Assembly: GCA_024305405.1 (NCBI GenBank)
Contig: JAKNDB010000079.1
Location: forward strand, 682,001 to 746,000
Length of the DNA stretch: 64,000 nucleotides
Origin: Dirofilaria immitis
Lineage: Eukaryota > Nematoda > Chromadorea > Rhabditida > Onchocercidae
Direction: 5' to 3'
Part shown: in pieces, positions 52,001-63,079 of the stretch
How the letters are laid out: every line of letters begins with the position of its first letter
Position numbering within the stretch: position 1 is the first letter of the stretch
Program-made: the position numbers and the translations under genes
Notes under the pieces: generated by a model
Databases searched by the model: none
What the model was told of the DNA's origin: nothing
The model's input: only the letters and a program-made list of their open reading frames with translations

Positions 52001-53559
52001 TTATTTTAAAGGAAAATGCAGGTGCGTATTATGGAATGTGTCAATAATTAATATGGATTAACAGTTTTTCTGTCTCTTTATTTGTTAAATTATTTAAAAA
52101 ATTTTTTCTAACGTTTTATTGAAATAAGGATCATATCAGCATAAATGTAATAATGGTAATATTACCCTGCATGATATTTCAATCATTTCTCATTGTCGTA
52201 TTTTTTTAGAAGTATGAAAAGGTTTGAAAAGTGTTTTATGGAATTGTGATTATCAGGGTTTTTTAACAGATGATTTCAATCAACTAATAATCTTTTCTAT
52301 TTTTTGACAAATTTTTTTATGTAACTTTTTTGAGCAAAAGTAAAAGTCTAAAAGCAAATAAGCAAAAGTGGATTATTTTTTTTTTTTATAAAACTTTCTA
52401 GCAAAAATATAAATTAAAAATGAAATACCTTTTGTTAAAAAGTTTTATAAGTAAAAGTGGATTGCATGTGTTTTAATCATTATCCTTCAAAAAAGATCTT
52501 TAAATTTAGAATATGCTAATATTTTATTTAAAAAAAAAAAACTCCATAAAGCTAGCAAAGGAAATTTATTGTTATTTCTTTCTAGATAATGTTGAAGTTT
52601 CTTCTTCCTATCATTCTGTATTACATGGCCGAAAGGCAAATTATGGGTCAAGAAAAATTTGTATGATAACGATTTTATCTATTGATAAGGTCAATGATGT
52701 AATTTTTTACTTCACAATAGTTTTTCCTTTTATATAAATATGTCACTGATAATTATAATGCAAAATGTAACATAAAATGATAAGAGTGAAAAGATGAATT
52801 CATCTCTCGTTTTATCATCAGAAAATTGATATTTAAAAAGAACAAACACATAAGTAAATGGAAAATTAATAAAATTAATGAAATTTACATTAGTGAAAAT
52901 CACATATTTTTTAAAATGCCAATATTTTTTCTTAAGAAGTTTTGGTTTAATATTCGTTTCTCTTTTTCAATGAATTTTAATCCTAAAATTTATCCCATAA
53001 GATTAGTTAAAACTTATTTGTGATTGATTTTACAGTTAATTATTGAGTAATTCATGTAATAATTCAAATTCAGTTATAATAAATTGCTTATTTCTTTCTT
53101 CAAACTTTTTCAAATTGTTATCTTAAAATTTGCAAATGAAACAATGAATTTTGATCGCACATGACTAACAAATTTTATTTCTCAAATATAGTCTCGAGAT
53201 TCTTTCGTGATTCTAGTCTCTAATCTCATTCATCCATCGTTTTAATTTGTATCGTTGAAATTTCCACAATATTCCATTTATATATCATATGCAAAATTGA
53301 TCATTAAAATATTAATGCAATTTCGCAATAAAAAATGAATCGTTTAAACAGTATTTTAAAATCAGATAAATGAATACCATTTGAAGTATTTTGCAAATGA
53401 ATTGAATCCGCTAAAAAATAATTTTTAGTTCGATTTCAAATTTTCGTATAAACCCATATTGTTCGCTTTATTTCATTTGAATGATAAAATTTATTGAATA
53501 CTTGAAGATCATTTTTCTTAATTTGATTTTTTCTTTTATAAGAAAAACAATTATGATTT

Positions 53560-53800
53560 TCTGTAAAGTATTTGTTTACAATAATTGATAAGATGTTTAA
53601 TGATCGTCAATACATTTACTTATATTAATTGATTAAAGTGTTTATTGATTACGAATACACTTTTTCACAACAATTAGTTAGGATTTGATTAAAAGAGATG
53701 TTCATCGATCATGAAAACATTTGTTTACAATAAGTAGTTGAGATTCTCACTGATTAGGAATATATTTGTTTACAACAATTGGTTGAGATGTTTACAAATC
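53560..53800. repeat. Degenerate tandem repeat of about 60 bp, four copies
   Basis: The phrase 'tttgtttacaataattgata' recurs near 53,570, 53,660 (as 'ctttttcacaacaattagtt'), 53,720 and 53,768, followed by 'agatgttta.tgat'-like words. Confidence 0.6.
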
Positions 53801-55095
53801 GAAGTGATTGATAATATCATCATATTTCTGCATTATTTATCGCTTAGTTTGAATTCAGTTGGAACTGAATCGTTCGACGCGATTACAGTGCAATATTTCT
53901 ATTAAATGAGAGAAGAAAAAAAAGCAGTATTCTAAACTTTTGCGATTTTATTTTCATTAAATTTCATCACAGGAGACTTTTTTTTTTGTTCTGTTAGATT
54001 TTTTTTCTTTTAAATTATAATTTGTTTCAGTTTCTGAGATACGTACAGAAATGTTTTTCTTTTTAGTAATAGGAAAAGATTTTTTTTTTTTTAATTCAGA
54101 AAATTGATAAAAAGACTACTCGTTTTGCTGAACAATTTCACATTTAACATTCGCAATATACTGTTGTTGTACATTTCCCGGTATTTCTTCCTCTATTATT
54201 ACACAATATTGTTTGTATACGGTATTAGTCTGTCTCACTGTCAGCCATGAAATTCCGAATTATTTACGAAATATGTTTTGTATTATCGTCATTTATTACA
54301 GTTTTTCGATCTGATTGTCATAAATTCCAACATAACGGCAAAATATCCTTTGAATTTATCATTTATTACAATATTCATCTTATCAGTATAAAGTACGAAT
54401 TATTTAATATGTTTTGTGTTGCTGTTTGTTGCAGTTTGCCATTTAACTGTCATAAATTACGAAATATCTTTTATTTTACTAATTTGAAATTGAAAAAATT
54501 TTAGATTCCCAACTTTAGCAATAATTGCAATATTAGCTTAAAATTTTTTAACTTATGTTCAAGATTTTTCATTAATAAATGTTAGGAGCTGATTTTAAGA
54601 AAGAAAAACTTTAATAAAGCTTGAATTATAAGATAAAAAAAGATGATTACGACAATATTATAGATATTTGAAAAAGAGAAAATTACTTATTGAATAGAAA
54701 TTATTAAAATTTTTAATAGTAAAAAGATTTATGAAAAAAATTTTTTTTACGAATTATTATCTATTCATGCTTTCTCTCTAATAGAAGAAATTATTGCAAT
54801 TTTTTTTTGGTTCCTATATATATTATTCAAACTTACCTAATTTGCGTAATTTGCTTTTCAATACACAGATGAAATATTGTTAAATTTAATTAATTCATTG
54901 AATTTTTCCTTTCGTAAATTCTACTCTTAATAAAAAAAAAAATAGAATTCGTGATTGGGTTGCAAAATTTTAAATTTAGCTTAAATCTATTCAAATACTT
55001 TTAGATTTTGTAATAATCATTTTGTTTTTTACCATTTAGATATTAATCTATAGAATTATATTCCAAAAGATACAACTGAATTATTCGGAACTGTC

Positions 55096-55110
55096 ATGGC
55101 GCTTAATGAA
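55096..55110 (+). other. Possible alternative first exon of the F-box gene
   Basis: ATG at 55,096 encodes MALNE, followed at once by a GT (gtatta). An AG at 55,237-55,238 would join it in phase to IIAKEFKFL and then the ATG used for the main model, adding 14 residues. The acceptor lacks a strong pyrimidine tract, so I keep the start at 55,266 as the main model. Confidence 0.3.
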
Positions 55111-55265
55111 GTATTATTTTTAATGCTTAATAATTATTCAATCGAAAACATGCTATTTTTAATGTTTTGATTAAAATTTAAATTCTCACATGATAAAGTT
55201 ATTTACTATAGATTTACTCATTCATCTAATGTAAGCAGATTATTGCTAAAGAATTCAAATTTTTG

Positions 55266-58200
55266 ATGAACAATAATCATCTTCCGGAAGCAGCATTGCT
55301 CCGACTTTTTGAATATTTTTCACCGTTGGAGCGATTGAAATTACAACAATGCTGCAAACGTTTTCATATGATTTATGGAAAATGGTTAGACATTATATCA
55401 TTGGATATTCGAATGGTTGAACAAAATGGTAATTTTTTTAATTTAGTTTCATTTTTTTAATGTTTATTTGCGAAATGATTATTTATAAAGAATAAGTTAC
55501 TGTGATAATACAAATAACAATAATTTTTTTCCTAGTTTAGGAAAAAATTGTTATAGAAATAAATTACTATAATAATGAATATGAATGATGAAATTGCATC
55601 TTATTTAGGATAGCGATTTACAGATAACTTATTCTTTATAAAATAATCATTTCTCAAACATTAAATGATGAAATAATGACAAGCTTATTATTAGCATGCA
55701 GATAGAAATAGAAATATGATAAGATAATGGAAGAAATAACAAACTAATAATGATAAAATAGCTTTATAAATTGTAAAAATGCACTTATAGGTAAGATTTT
55801 TAAGAATTACTGGGATGCAATTATAGGCAAAAATAAATCATTAGATTGGATCATAACATATTCTTTTGTATTTAATTAACGTTAAATAATTTATAAAAAT
55901 TAATTTCAAATTGCTATAAAACATAAATTTTAGTTAAAAAACAAGCATAAAATATAGATTGTGTAAATTTTAGATGTTAATGAAAAAGTGCTATTTGCTC
56001 GAGGTATTGTACAACACTCCAAAACTGCTAAATCTACATATCGAATAGAACTCACGAATATACATGGAGTTACATCTATCCTAAGATTCACTTCTGATAA
56101 ATATGCTAATCGAGCATTAAAAGTTATGCTTTCTAGGTTAGCAATTATTATTTTATTGCAAAAATTTCAATAATCCATAAATGAACTATAAATTAATTTA
56201 TCCTTTTTCTAAATAATCATTATAAAAACATTTATGAAATACTCAGTAATTTATTTAAATGCTTGAATTTTGATGACATTAGAGAAATTTCATTCTCGAA
56301 TCCTGTGAATTATTTCGAGATTAATATTCATTTTCCGAATTCATTTATTCAAAACTTCTCAAATGTAATAATAATAAATTTTCTACTAATTTATTCTTCA
56401 ATTTTTTTAGATTACAATCATTAACAACATTAACAATCCAGAATGCATGTTTAATTGAAGAATTTAGTAATGTTTTATCACAACTTCACTCCATTACAAC
56501 TTTACGAATGTGGAATTCAGCTTATTATTTTGATAAAAAAGGTTAAATTAATTATTATAAGCCAGAAATTGATATATTTATTTGTGCATATTATAATCTT
56601 TTTACTTCATTCCTTATCTTCAATTTTTACCTATTCGATTCGATGTTTTATTTTTAAATTTAGTTACTGTAAATTAGATTGCAAACCATGTTCTAACTCT
56701 GAATTTTAAAATTCAAAGTCATAGAAATTGCAATTTTAGTCATATTCTAATTTTGGATTTATCATCAATATTGCTGTTTAACAAAACAAAAAGTTCATAT
56801 TTCAATTATGTATTTGTATCATCGTTATTCATGCTTTTATGCTAATTATCACGAGTAATAAATTAACGTAATAAAAAATTAAATATATTACATTTTGATT
56901 GTTGTAAAAATAATATCGTATGCAAAAATTGTTACCGTACATAAAAATAAAAAACTCAATATCGTAAGATACAAAAAAATTTAATATCATGCACATTTCT
57001 TCAGACCTGCTAGACGTTTATTACATTCCTTGTTTTCTTTTCCATTATTGGAATCTATTTTTATCCTTGATTCGACAGTTCCTCAATCTAGTTCTCAGTG
57101 TACGGCTGCTTTTCCATGCTTTCTTGCCGATTGTATACGAGGACCCATTGCGAATTTACAAATTGTCGGTAAGTTTTTGTTTTGCAAATCTAAAATTAAA
57201 AATTTTTTCAAATACGTCATGCAAAAATTCATGAATCTAGTTAATCTTACTGCTGCATTATCTTTCTTTTTTTTCTGAAATCAAAAAGTTATTGATCAAA
57301 AATTGTCGGCCAGAGAGCTTGAGGAAAAGGAGTTAAACTAGGGTTAACTGCTTTAAAATCCACACCATCTGGTCCATCAACAAACAGATAGAACAATATC
57401 CCAGATAAAAAGAAACAAAACTCTAGTATACTGAAAACCACAATACCACCTATTAAAATATTGCGTAGGTGGGTTTCCACTATAACTCATAAACTAATAA
57501 TGCTTGACAGTTATGGAAATTAATATCCTAGTTTGTTGAAATAATTAATTGTGTCGCATTTTTTTTTGACATGTCTCGTTATATTTCAACTTTTTAATTA
57601 CGTTAATTGCTCGCTGTTCTTTTTCTGAACGTTGCATTATTATTTTAAATTCTTTATTAAATTCTATCATATTTGCCTTTTTTATTAGTTGCGTGCGTTA
57701 TTTTTTTACTTTCTTTTATTTTTCTTTTTAATTTCTTGTAATTTACAAGCAAAATTAACTTTTGTTACCTTTGTTTTTTTGCAATATATAGAAAATGTTT
57801 CTGTGAAATTTTTTTAAATTTATTACTAAGTCTACTTCTTTATCCTTGTTTTTTTTTTTTTCGTTTATTTTCTAGTTATTCATTTGTTTTTTTTTAACGA
57901 AGAGGAGAGAATTAGTCAAGCTTAGAATTATCTCATCCATTTATTGATTAATTTAATTTCTATTTGTTCACATTGTCTTTTAAACATTTATCCATTTATT
58001 TATTTATATCCTCATTTTATTATATTCTAACTATGCCATCTTATCTTAATGTTATTTTTTTATTGGAAATTTCTAAAACATAAAATGAATTCTCTGCAGG
58101 TATATATATTTCGTCAAAAACAATTGATGCATTATGTGAACGATTACATAAAACTTTAAAACGAATGGCTATTGGTTGTACATACGGTAAAGAAAATAAA

Positions 58201-60362
58201 AAGATCGGTACTGTAAAGCTATCGCTAAACTTCAGGTACTATATCTTACCGTACACAACAATTTTCGTTCATGCATTAAATCTGTGCAATCTAAATAAAT
58301 TTATCAAAGCTTGCTTTTAATTTTTACTACTGCTATAAATATTTTTGTTTTCAAATAATTGTTTGATCAATATAAAATTTTAATAAATCTAAGCTTTTTA
58401 CCCATTATTTCTAAGTGTTAATAATTTCATATGTTAGCAAATAACTGCTAAAATATGTTACAAAGTATTTCCAATTCTTTTATTCTGAATTCATGCCTCC
58501 AAAAGAATTTTTGTGGATGATTGAAACTGCAGGTAGTAGAAGATTTGGATATTCCGCCATACATTTTTCATTTGGGTGAAACATCCGAAATTGATGGATC
58601 AATCATTCAACTGTTGAGTAAACTTCAATTGAATTGTCTTGGCTTTCGACACTATAATTCTGCTGTATTATTTCAATTTATCGAATTCAAAATGCCACAC
58701 AATATTCGATTACTTAGGTAATTCTACTAATTTGAGATTTCTATAGGATTTTCACTGTCTAATATAATATTTTAATGTAAAGGATTGTTCCACCAGATTA
58801 ATTAATGAGTGACATAGAAATTTAAAATAAATTAGGATAGCAAATAATTGTATATTTCTCAACAAGAATTGAAATATTATGATTATCTTCACTTAGAAAC
58901 TATGAGGTGAGTAGCTCAAACAGATTCCATTGAGCGAATCGAACGATGAATCCTTTCCGGGAAAAATATGCTGTATTCTTCCAAGCAAAGAAAACTTACG
59001 TCTATTTTCATTCATTAGAATATCAAAATATTAAAATTGTACGGTTAACAATACTAGTACTCTCATTGCTATGGATACGATTATGTGTCCTGTGATTGAT
59101 TAATTGATTAGGCATTTCTTTTTGAAATAAAGCTTACAATTGTATTTCAATCCGCCTGCATATTAAAATTATAGGTCAATTTTTTAAAATACGTATTGCT
59201 GATATTTAATAACAGTCCTAGAAATAATTCTTTTTAAATAATTTTGTTTCTTATACTCATACTTAATAAAATATTAAGAGAAAAATTTCGCAAGCGATAA
59301 AATATTAGTATTGTTTTTTCCTTCAGGATACATCATAGTGCAAATCGGGTACCAAATTTTGCACAACTTGGAATGTCACCACCAGAACCGGAAGAAAAGC
59401 CACCGCGAAAAAGTTCGTGGTTAAATTCGAGAAACAGTAGCAGTATGGGATCCAAAAATAGCATTGATAGCTCATCTGATCGGAGTAAGTAAATATAATC
59501 AAGTTTAAAGTTTATCTTCAGTGTTTAACTAAAAATCTGTTTTAACGTTTAAATGATTCCATCGCAAACAAATTAAAAAAGATATTTGATTATCGAAATT
59601 TGTTCCTAAATTTTGAAATAAATAGAATTATAGGTTCAGAAAGTTTAACAAATGAGGTGTGGAAAGAATCATCGCGATATAGTATTTCCACATCCAGTAC
59701 CTCAGAGATTACTCAAATGACCAATGAACAGAAACCAAGGAGGAATTCGCTTGCTTCTAGAAATTTGACAATTTTGCAATCGAAGAAGCTCCACGCAAGA
59801 TGAACGAATGTGCACGGAAGCTTCGTCGACGTATTTATTCGGGTACTTATCAAAACTTTTATAAATTTTGAAAGTATTTGAAAATTTTTCGAATTTCTGG
59901 AATTGTCAGAATCATTTTCCATAATTCTATCAATCTTCGTTTAAACTGCTAATCATATTTTAACGCGCCTGTTCAGAGTAATTTAATACGTAGTACAAAA
60001 TTTCATTTTAATAACACTAGTATGTTTTACAATAATTCCCGCTGAAGCATTCAGGGAAGAATAATGAAATAAGTATCCTTTTTCAACTAAAGCATACAGA
60101 TTTTTAAAGTGAATAGATTAGACTTGTCATATATAAAATCACTTTTTATCTTCTTTTCAGGAGTACAAGTTTTTATATGCAAGAAAGTATGAATACTCAG
60201 GAAATTGTGGGTCGTATGGCTGCACCAATGCGCTCACCACACGTTTACACCAGATCATCAAAACGTGAAATACGCGTCATTAAAGGCGATCTAGTGAAAC
60301 CGATACCGCTATCAAGCCTTGGAATGGAAAGTGATTATGAAATGAGCGACTGGGAAGATTAA
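55266..60362 (+). CDS. F-box protein with a leucine-rich middle part, 9 exons, frame interrupted
   Basis: Exons: 55266-55428, 55974-56136, 56411-56541, 57005-57168, 58100-58235, 58533-58717, 59327-59484, 59634-59842, 60161-60362; about 504 residues if four net -1 shifts are corrected. Residues 5-50 form the F-box: LPEAALLRLFEYFSPLERLK, then LQQCCKRFHMIYGKWLDI. F-box proteins bind Skp1 and bring substrates to SCF ubiquitin ligases. Exon 3 reads RLQSLTTLTIQNACLIEEF then LHSITTLRMW, leucine-spaced like a degenerate LRR; exons 4-6 (FPLLESIFILDS, ALCERLHKTLKRMAIG, LLSKLQLNCLGF) look similar. The tail (exons 7-9) is Pro/Ser/Arg-rich: SPPEPEEKPPRKSSW, RNSSSMGSKNSIDSSSD, a basic KLRRRIYS stretch, VGRMAAPMRSPHVYTRSSKR, ending acidic SDYEMSDWED. 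I do not recognise a specific orthologue. Likely cytosolic or nuclear; no signal peptide or membrane helix. Confidence 0.85.
55458..55668. repeat. Imperfect fold-back (inverted repeat) in intron 1 of the F-box gene
   Basis: About 43 bases at 55,458-55,500 ('gaaatgattatttataaag' and 'aataagtta') are the near reverse complement of 55,626-55,668 ('taacttattctttataaaat', 'aatcatttctc', 'aacattaaa'). An inner pair, 'aacaataattttttt' and 'aaaaaattgtt', lies close by at 55,527-55,555. It may be a small inverted-repeat transposon remnant; no target duplication seen. Confidence 0.65.
56535..56540 (+). other. Net -1 frameshift at the exon 3/4 boundary of the F-box gene
   Basis: Exon 3 ends in phase 1 after DKK, but the reading of exon 4 that later splices correctly (FPLLESIFILDSTVPQ, then IYISSKTIDALCERL) needs phase 2. 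One more A in this run of six would fix it. Equally, a base could be missing in the T-rich start of exon 4 (about 57,030-57,050). Confidence 0.6.
57289..57480 (-). CDS. Unassigned minus-strand open frame in intron 4 of the F-box gene
   Basis: The frame encodes about 63 residues: a hydrophobic segment (ILIGGIVVFSILEFCFFLSG) followed by a polar, Pro- and Asp-containing stretch (LFVDGPDGVDFKAVNPS, then FPQALWPTIFDQ) and a stop. Composition is unlike the Lys/Ile/Asn/Phe frames of noncoding DNA here, and the segment is less AT-rich than its surroundings. It could be an exon of a nested gene, a fragment of a retrocopied gene, or part of a mobile element. A TTTTCAG at about 57,432-57,438 on the minus strand could serve as an acceptor. 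I do not recognise the family. Confidence 0.35.
   Translation of the reverse strand: METHLRNILIGGIVVFSILEFCFFLSGILFYLFVDGPDGVDFKAVNPSLTPFPQALWPTIFDQ
57500..58080. other. Rest of F-box intron 4, no feature seen
   Basis: T-rich on the plus strand with many T runs. No exon, repeat or mobile element recognised. Confidence 0.5.
58198..58202 (+). other. Net -1 frameshift in a run of five A (F-box gene exon 5)
   Basis: Upstream reads RMAIGCTYGKENKK. In the next frame the exon ends as YCKAIAKLQ and joins in phase to exon 6, VVEDLDIPPYIFHLGE. Without the shift the exon ends in phase 2 and meets a stop at once in exon 6. An alternative donor at 58,213 would keep phase without a shift but drop 23 nt. 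Confidence 0.72.
58718..59326. other. F-box intron 6, no named feature
   Basis: Mostly A/T-rich. The part at 58,900-59,000 is less AT-rich but has no open frame joining the flanking exons in phase. Confidence 0.45.
59761..59766 (+). other. Net -1 frameshift in an AAATTT run (F-box gene exon 8)
   Basis: The frame from the exon start ends at a TGA after LHAR. In the next frame it continues FDNFAIEEAPRKMNECARK then LRRRIYS to a GT donor at 59,843. One extra A or T in this run joins the two parts. Confidence 0.72.
60170..60174 (+). other. Net -1 frameshift in a run of five T (F-box gene exon 9)
   Basis: Exon 8 ends in phase 1, giving GVQVF at the start of exon 9, while the rest of the exon (YMQESMNTQEIVGRMA to the stop) is in the next frame. 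One extra T joins them as VQVFYMQES. Confidence 0.7.
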
Positions 60363-60436
60363 GATTGATCATTATAACTAGATGTCAAAAATTAGCATAA
60401 ACATTTTTTGATATGAATAGTTGAGACAAAAAAACG

Positions 60437-60442
60437 AATAAA
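60437..60442 (+). terminator. Candidate polyadenylation signal of the F-box gene
   Basis: AATAAA 75 bp after the TAA stop, followed by a second, overlapping-region AATAAA-like word near 60,458. In DNA this AT-rich the hexamer is common, so position is the only support. Confidence 0.45.
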
Positions 60443-61019
60443 ATAAAGACAAGCGAATAAAAATGAAAAAGGAGAAATTTGCGATTATAAAATAAATTCA
60501 TAAGAAATTTGAAGAACTATGCAATCAAAGATTTTCTAATTTTTAAGAGTTGTATCTACTAGCTGTAAATATCAGATTTATGCCAAATTCAGAATGTTTT
60601 GAAATGTTATTTTTAGTAAACTGAATTTTTATGATATTGCTGTATTTTATTGGTCAAATTTAGTAATGCGTTGTTACTTTTCATCTACTTCATCAACGGT
60701 TATATTATATTGTTCGCCTAATAATAAGATGTAAATTGAAATAATCAAAAATCAATATTTTGATGTCCTAGTACAAACTAGAATCAATTTTGGTTTTCAA
60801 ATACTGGATTTTAATCTATTTTTTTAGATTATTTCAAAGAATTATATTTTTCGCGGTTTGCAAGTTGTAAAATAAATGAAAAAATTTTTCAACATTTGCA
60901 TAAAAAGCAATTTTTCTTTTGAAGAAAGAATCAGGAAGTTCCAGCTTATTTGCAAAAAACGAAAATCTGATTTCTGTCGTGAAATTTTTGTTTATTTCAA
61001 AGATAACAGTAATTGCATG

Positions 61020-61640
61020 AATTTATTATCCGCAAAAGATTAACAGCAATTCAATATGATGATCCAGTGACGAAGATTTCGTCACGATTATTCTGATTGG
61101 AATAATCGTTCTAGATTTGGTCGAGAGTTGATGAAAGAATTGACTTAGGTCAAGGAATAGTAAATTCGTACAACAGAGTAAGATGACATTCAGACCGTTA
61201 AACAGTCCCTCGTCCTTGTAACTCACACTTGGATAACCAACTTTTTTAAATTACCTTTGGGTAAATTGGGTAATTAAATCTCTAATACGACAAGTTATTC
61301 TAACATGCAAAGAAACTCAACGATTAAAATTTCGATAAGATAAATTAAAGATGGTAAAAATACGAAAAGGAAACCTAATATAACCATTAATAATCCACTC
61401 AAGTGATCTAGAAGAGTACCTCATTCGATAATGATTTGGATGTTCATCATTCGCAGTTTGGAGGTCAGTTGTGTGAGATCACAAGAATTACTGCCTTTAT
61501 TTGTAACATATAAATATGATTGCCAATGTGAATCAATTTACAACATCCTGATCTACAAATTAATACATCTACTTACGAATCTTCATATTTTCTTTTATCG
61601 CTGCAATTCTTTACGCTTATTCGCAACAACTTCTTCCAAT
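61020..61640. mobile_element. LTR-related solo repeat
   Basis: Its right part (about 61,455-61,605) aligns with the ends of the BEL/Pao LTRs at 29,150-29,280 and 31,090-31,240: 'tttacaacatcctgatctac' against 'tctacaatatcctgacctgc', then 'gaatcttcatattttctttt' against 'gaatcttcattttctttt'. Its left part (61,030-61,210) matches 36,785-36,990. No internal coding region lies beside it, so a solo LTR or fragment is the simplest reading. Confidence 0.65.
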
Positions 61641-61849
61641 GGATGGAACATGGAAAGTGTAAAAATTAAAACAGTCTGATAATATCAATAGTATTGTCAG
61701 TTACTATCATGAATCAGAAAATAATCTTCATATAGATAAAAATTCAAATTCGCCACATCATAATTTAAAGGTCAACCATTTCTGCTAAAAAGTACTAATT
61801 CCTTTTAAACATGGTTGAAAAAAAAGTACTTCGCTTAGGTTTTTTCTGT

Positions 61850-62380
61850 TATAAAAGTTAGCAACATTTTCAAACATAGAGCACTTTAAAAATTCTTTAA
61901 ATGAGGACCATAAAGGTGCAATTTTTCAAATTAATCAGTCGATAATTTTGCATTGTAATCATTTGTGTTGCAATTACATCGTTTTTAAAGGTACAGTATT
62001 ATCAAATTTGACAAGATAAATTTTCACTAAAAAATTTCAACTCCGAAAAATTTGAAATTTTTGGATCTTAAGGAAAATGAATATAGCAAATGACAGGATT
62101 ACCGGAAAATTGTACGTTCAAACCTGTCATGAAGAGCGAATCAAAAAAAAATAAAAATATAAATCTATCGGAATGTACAACCACTACGCATATGCCATTT
62201 TTGCAATTTGAAATCATGCAAATTTACGAAAATTATAATGTAACTTTAACATCTGAAATTTAGAAAAGGAATGATAGCAGCTTATAAATTCAGAAGTGAT
62301 TATTTATTACTTTTTTGGCAACGATGCATTTATTTCGCTATTATGGATAATTGGCTTCCACTGATTCTTCCAATAATCCA
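61850..62380 (+). repeat. Left arm of a large imperfect inverted repeat
   Basis: Reverse complement of about 63,080-63,650. The best-kept part, 62,090-62,268, is almost identical to its partner; outside it similarity drops but remains followable ('attttcaaacatag', 'ggtgcaattttt', 'attttgcatt', and inwards 'gattatttattactttttt'). The spacer is about 700 bp. Confidence 0.85.
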
Positions 62381-62954
62381 TCGTTTAGCAAATGCTTTTG
62401 ATACGAATCCGTTCATTGCGTTACGAAAAAAAAAGCATGTCCGGTTTCTTTTAAAACAAAATCAAAAATCAAAAGATCTTATTTCTTGAAGATCAACAAT
62501 TGACTATTTACTACACTTATTGTTTACCAAGTTGCTGCTTTCCAGAAACTGGACTTTTTATCTCGCCATCCTTATCAATGCACGAAACAGAACTCACAAC
62601 TCTTATCTTATTTTTTTGAAGATACCAAAGTGAATATTTAACTTTAGATCAATTTTTACATCCATTCCAATCGATCAATATGAAAATTTTCAGATATTCA
62701 TTTTATCCAGCACTAAAAAATCTTTAACTTATTTCACATGCTGCAAACTGATAAAATCTTGATTTGACTTAAAATCCTCGTTTATATTTTTATCTGTTTA
62801 TAATAACAAAGCGGTTGCATAAAACATGATTCTCTTTAAAAAGCCGTATTATTTTTTAAAATATAAGAGAATATCGATTGCTTAAACAATGATGCTGAAA
62901 TCCGAGGAAAAAGAAAGAATCAGTAGTTCTTTTTCTAGATTTAACATTGTTGGG

Positions 62955-62977
62955 GGTAGGTACATTTTGTACTTGCC
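62955..62977. repeat. Short hairpin in the spacer of the inverted repeat
   Basis: GGTAGGTACA, loop TTT, then TGTACTTGCC: a 10-bp stem with two G-T pairs. Far too short for a typical miRNA precursor. Confidence 0.6.
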
Positions 62978-63079
62978 TATTTATTAGATAATATAAATGT
63001 AAGCTAAATTTGATCGTCTATATATTTCTATAAAAACTTCATTTCACATACGTTATCAAAGGTCCTATTCCTTGATCTC

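Larger units (their letters stand above)
40150..55090. other. Long AT-rich stretch without a supported gene
   Basis: No frame shows family-like sequence. It is a patchwork of old local duplications: 'agccaaaaagcctggtggcaaa' words near 40,900-41,065; about 57-bp units at 43,058-43,200; a paired phrase 'gataataaagatcaattaa' at 44,287 and 44,412; about 60-bp units at 45,330-45,540; a duplicated segment of about 100 bp at 46,100-46,260; and others listed separately. Given the frame breaks seen in both real genes, a short-exon gene could be missed here. Confidence 0.45.
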
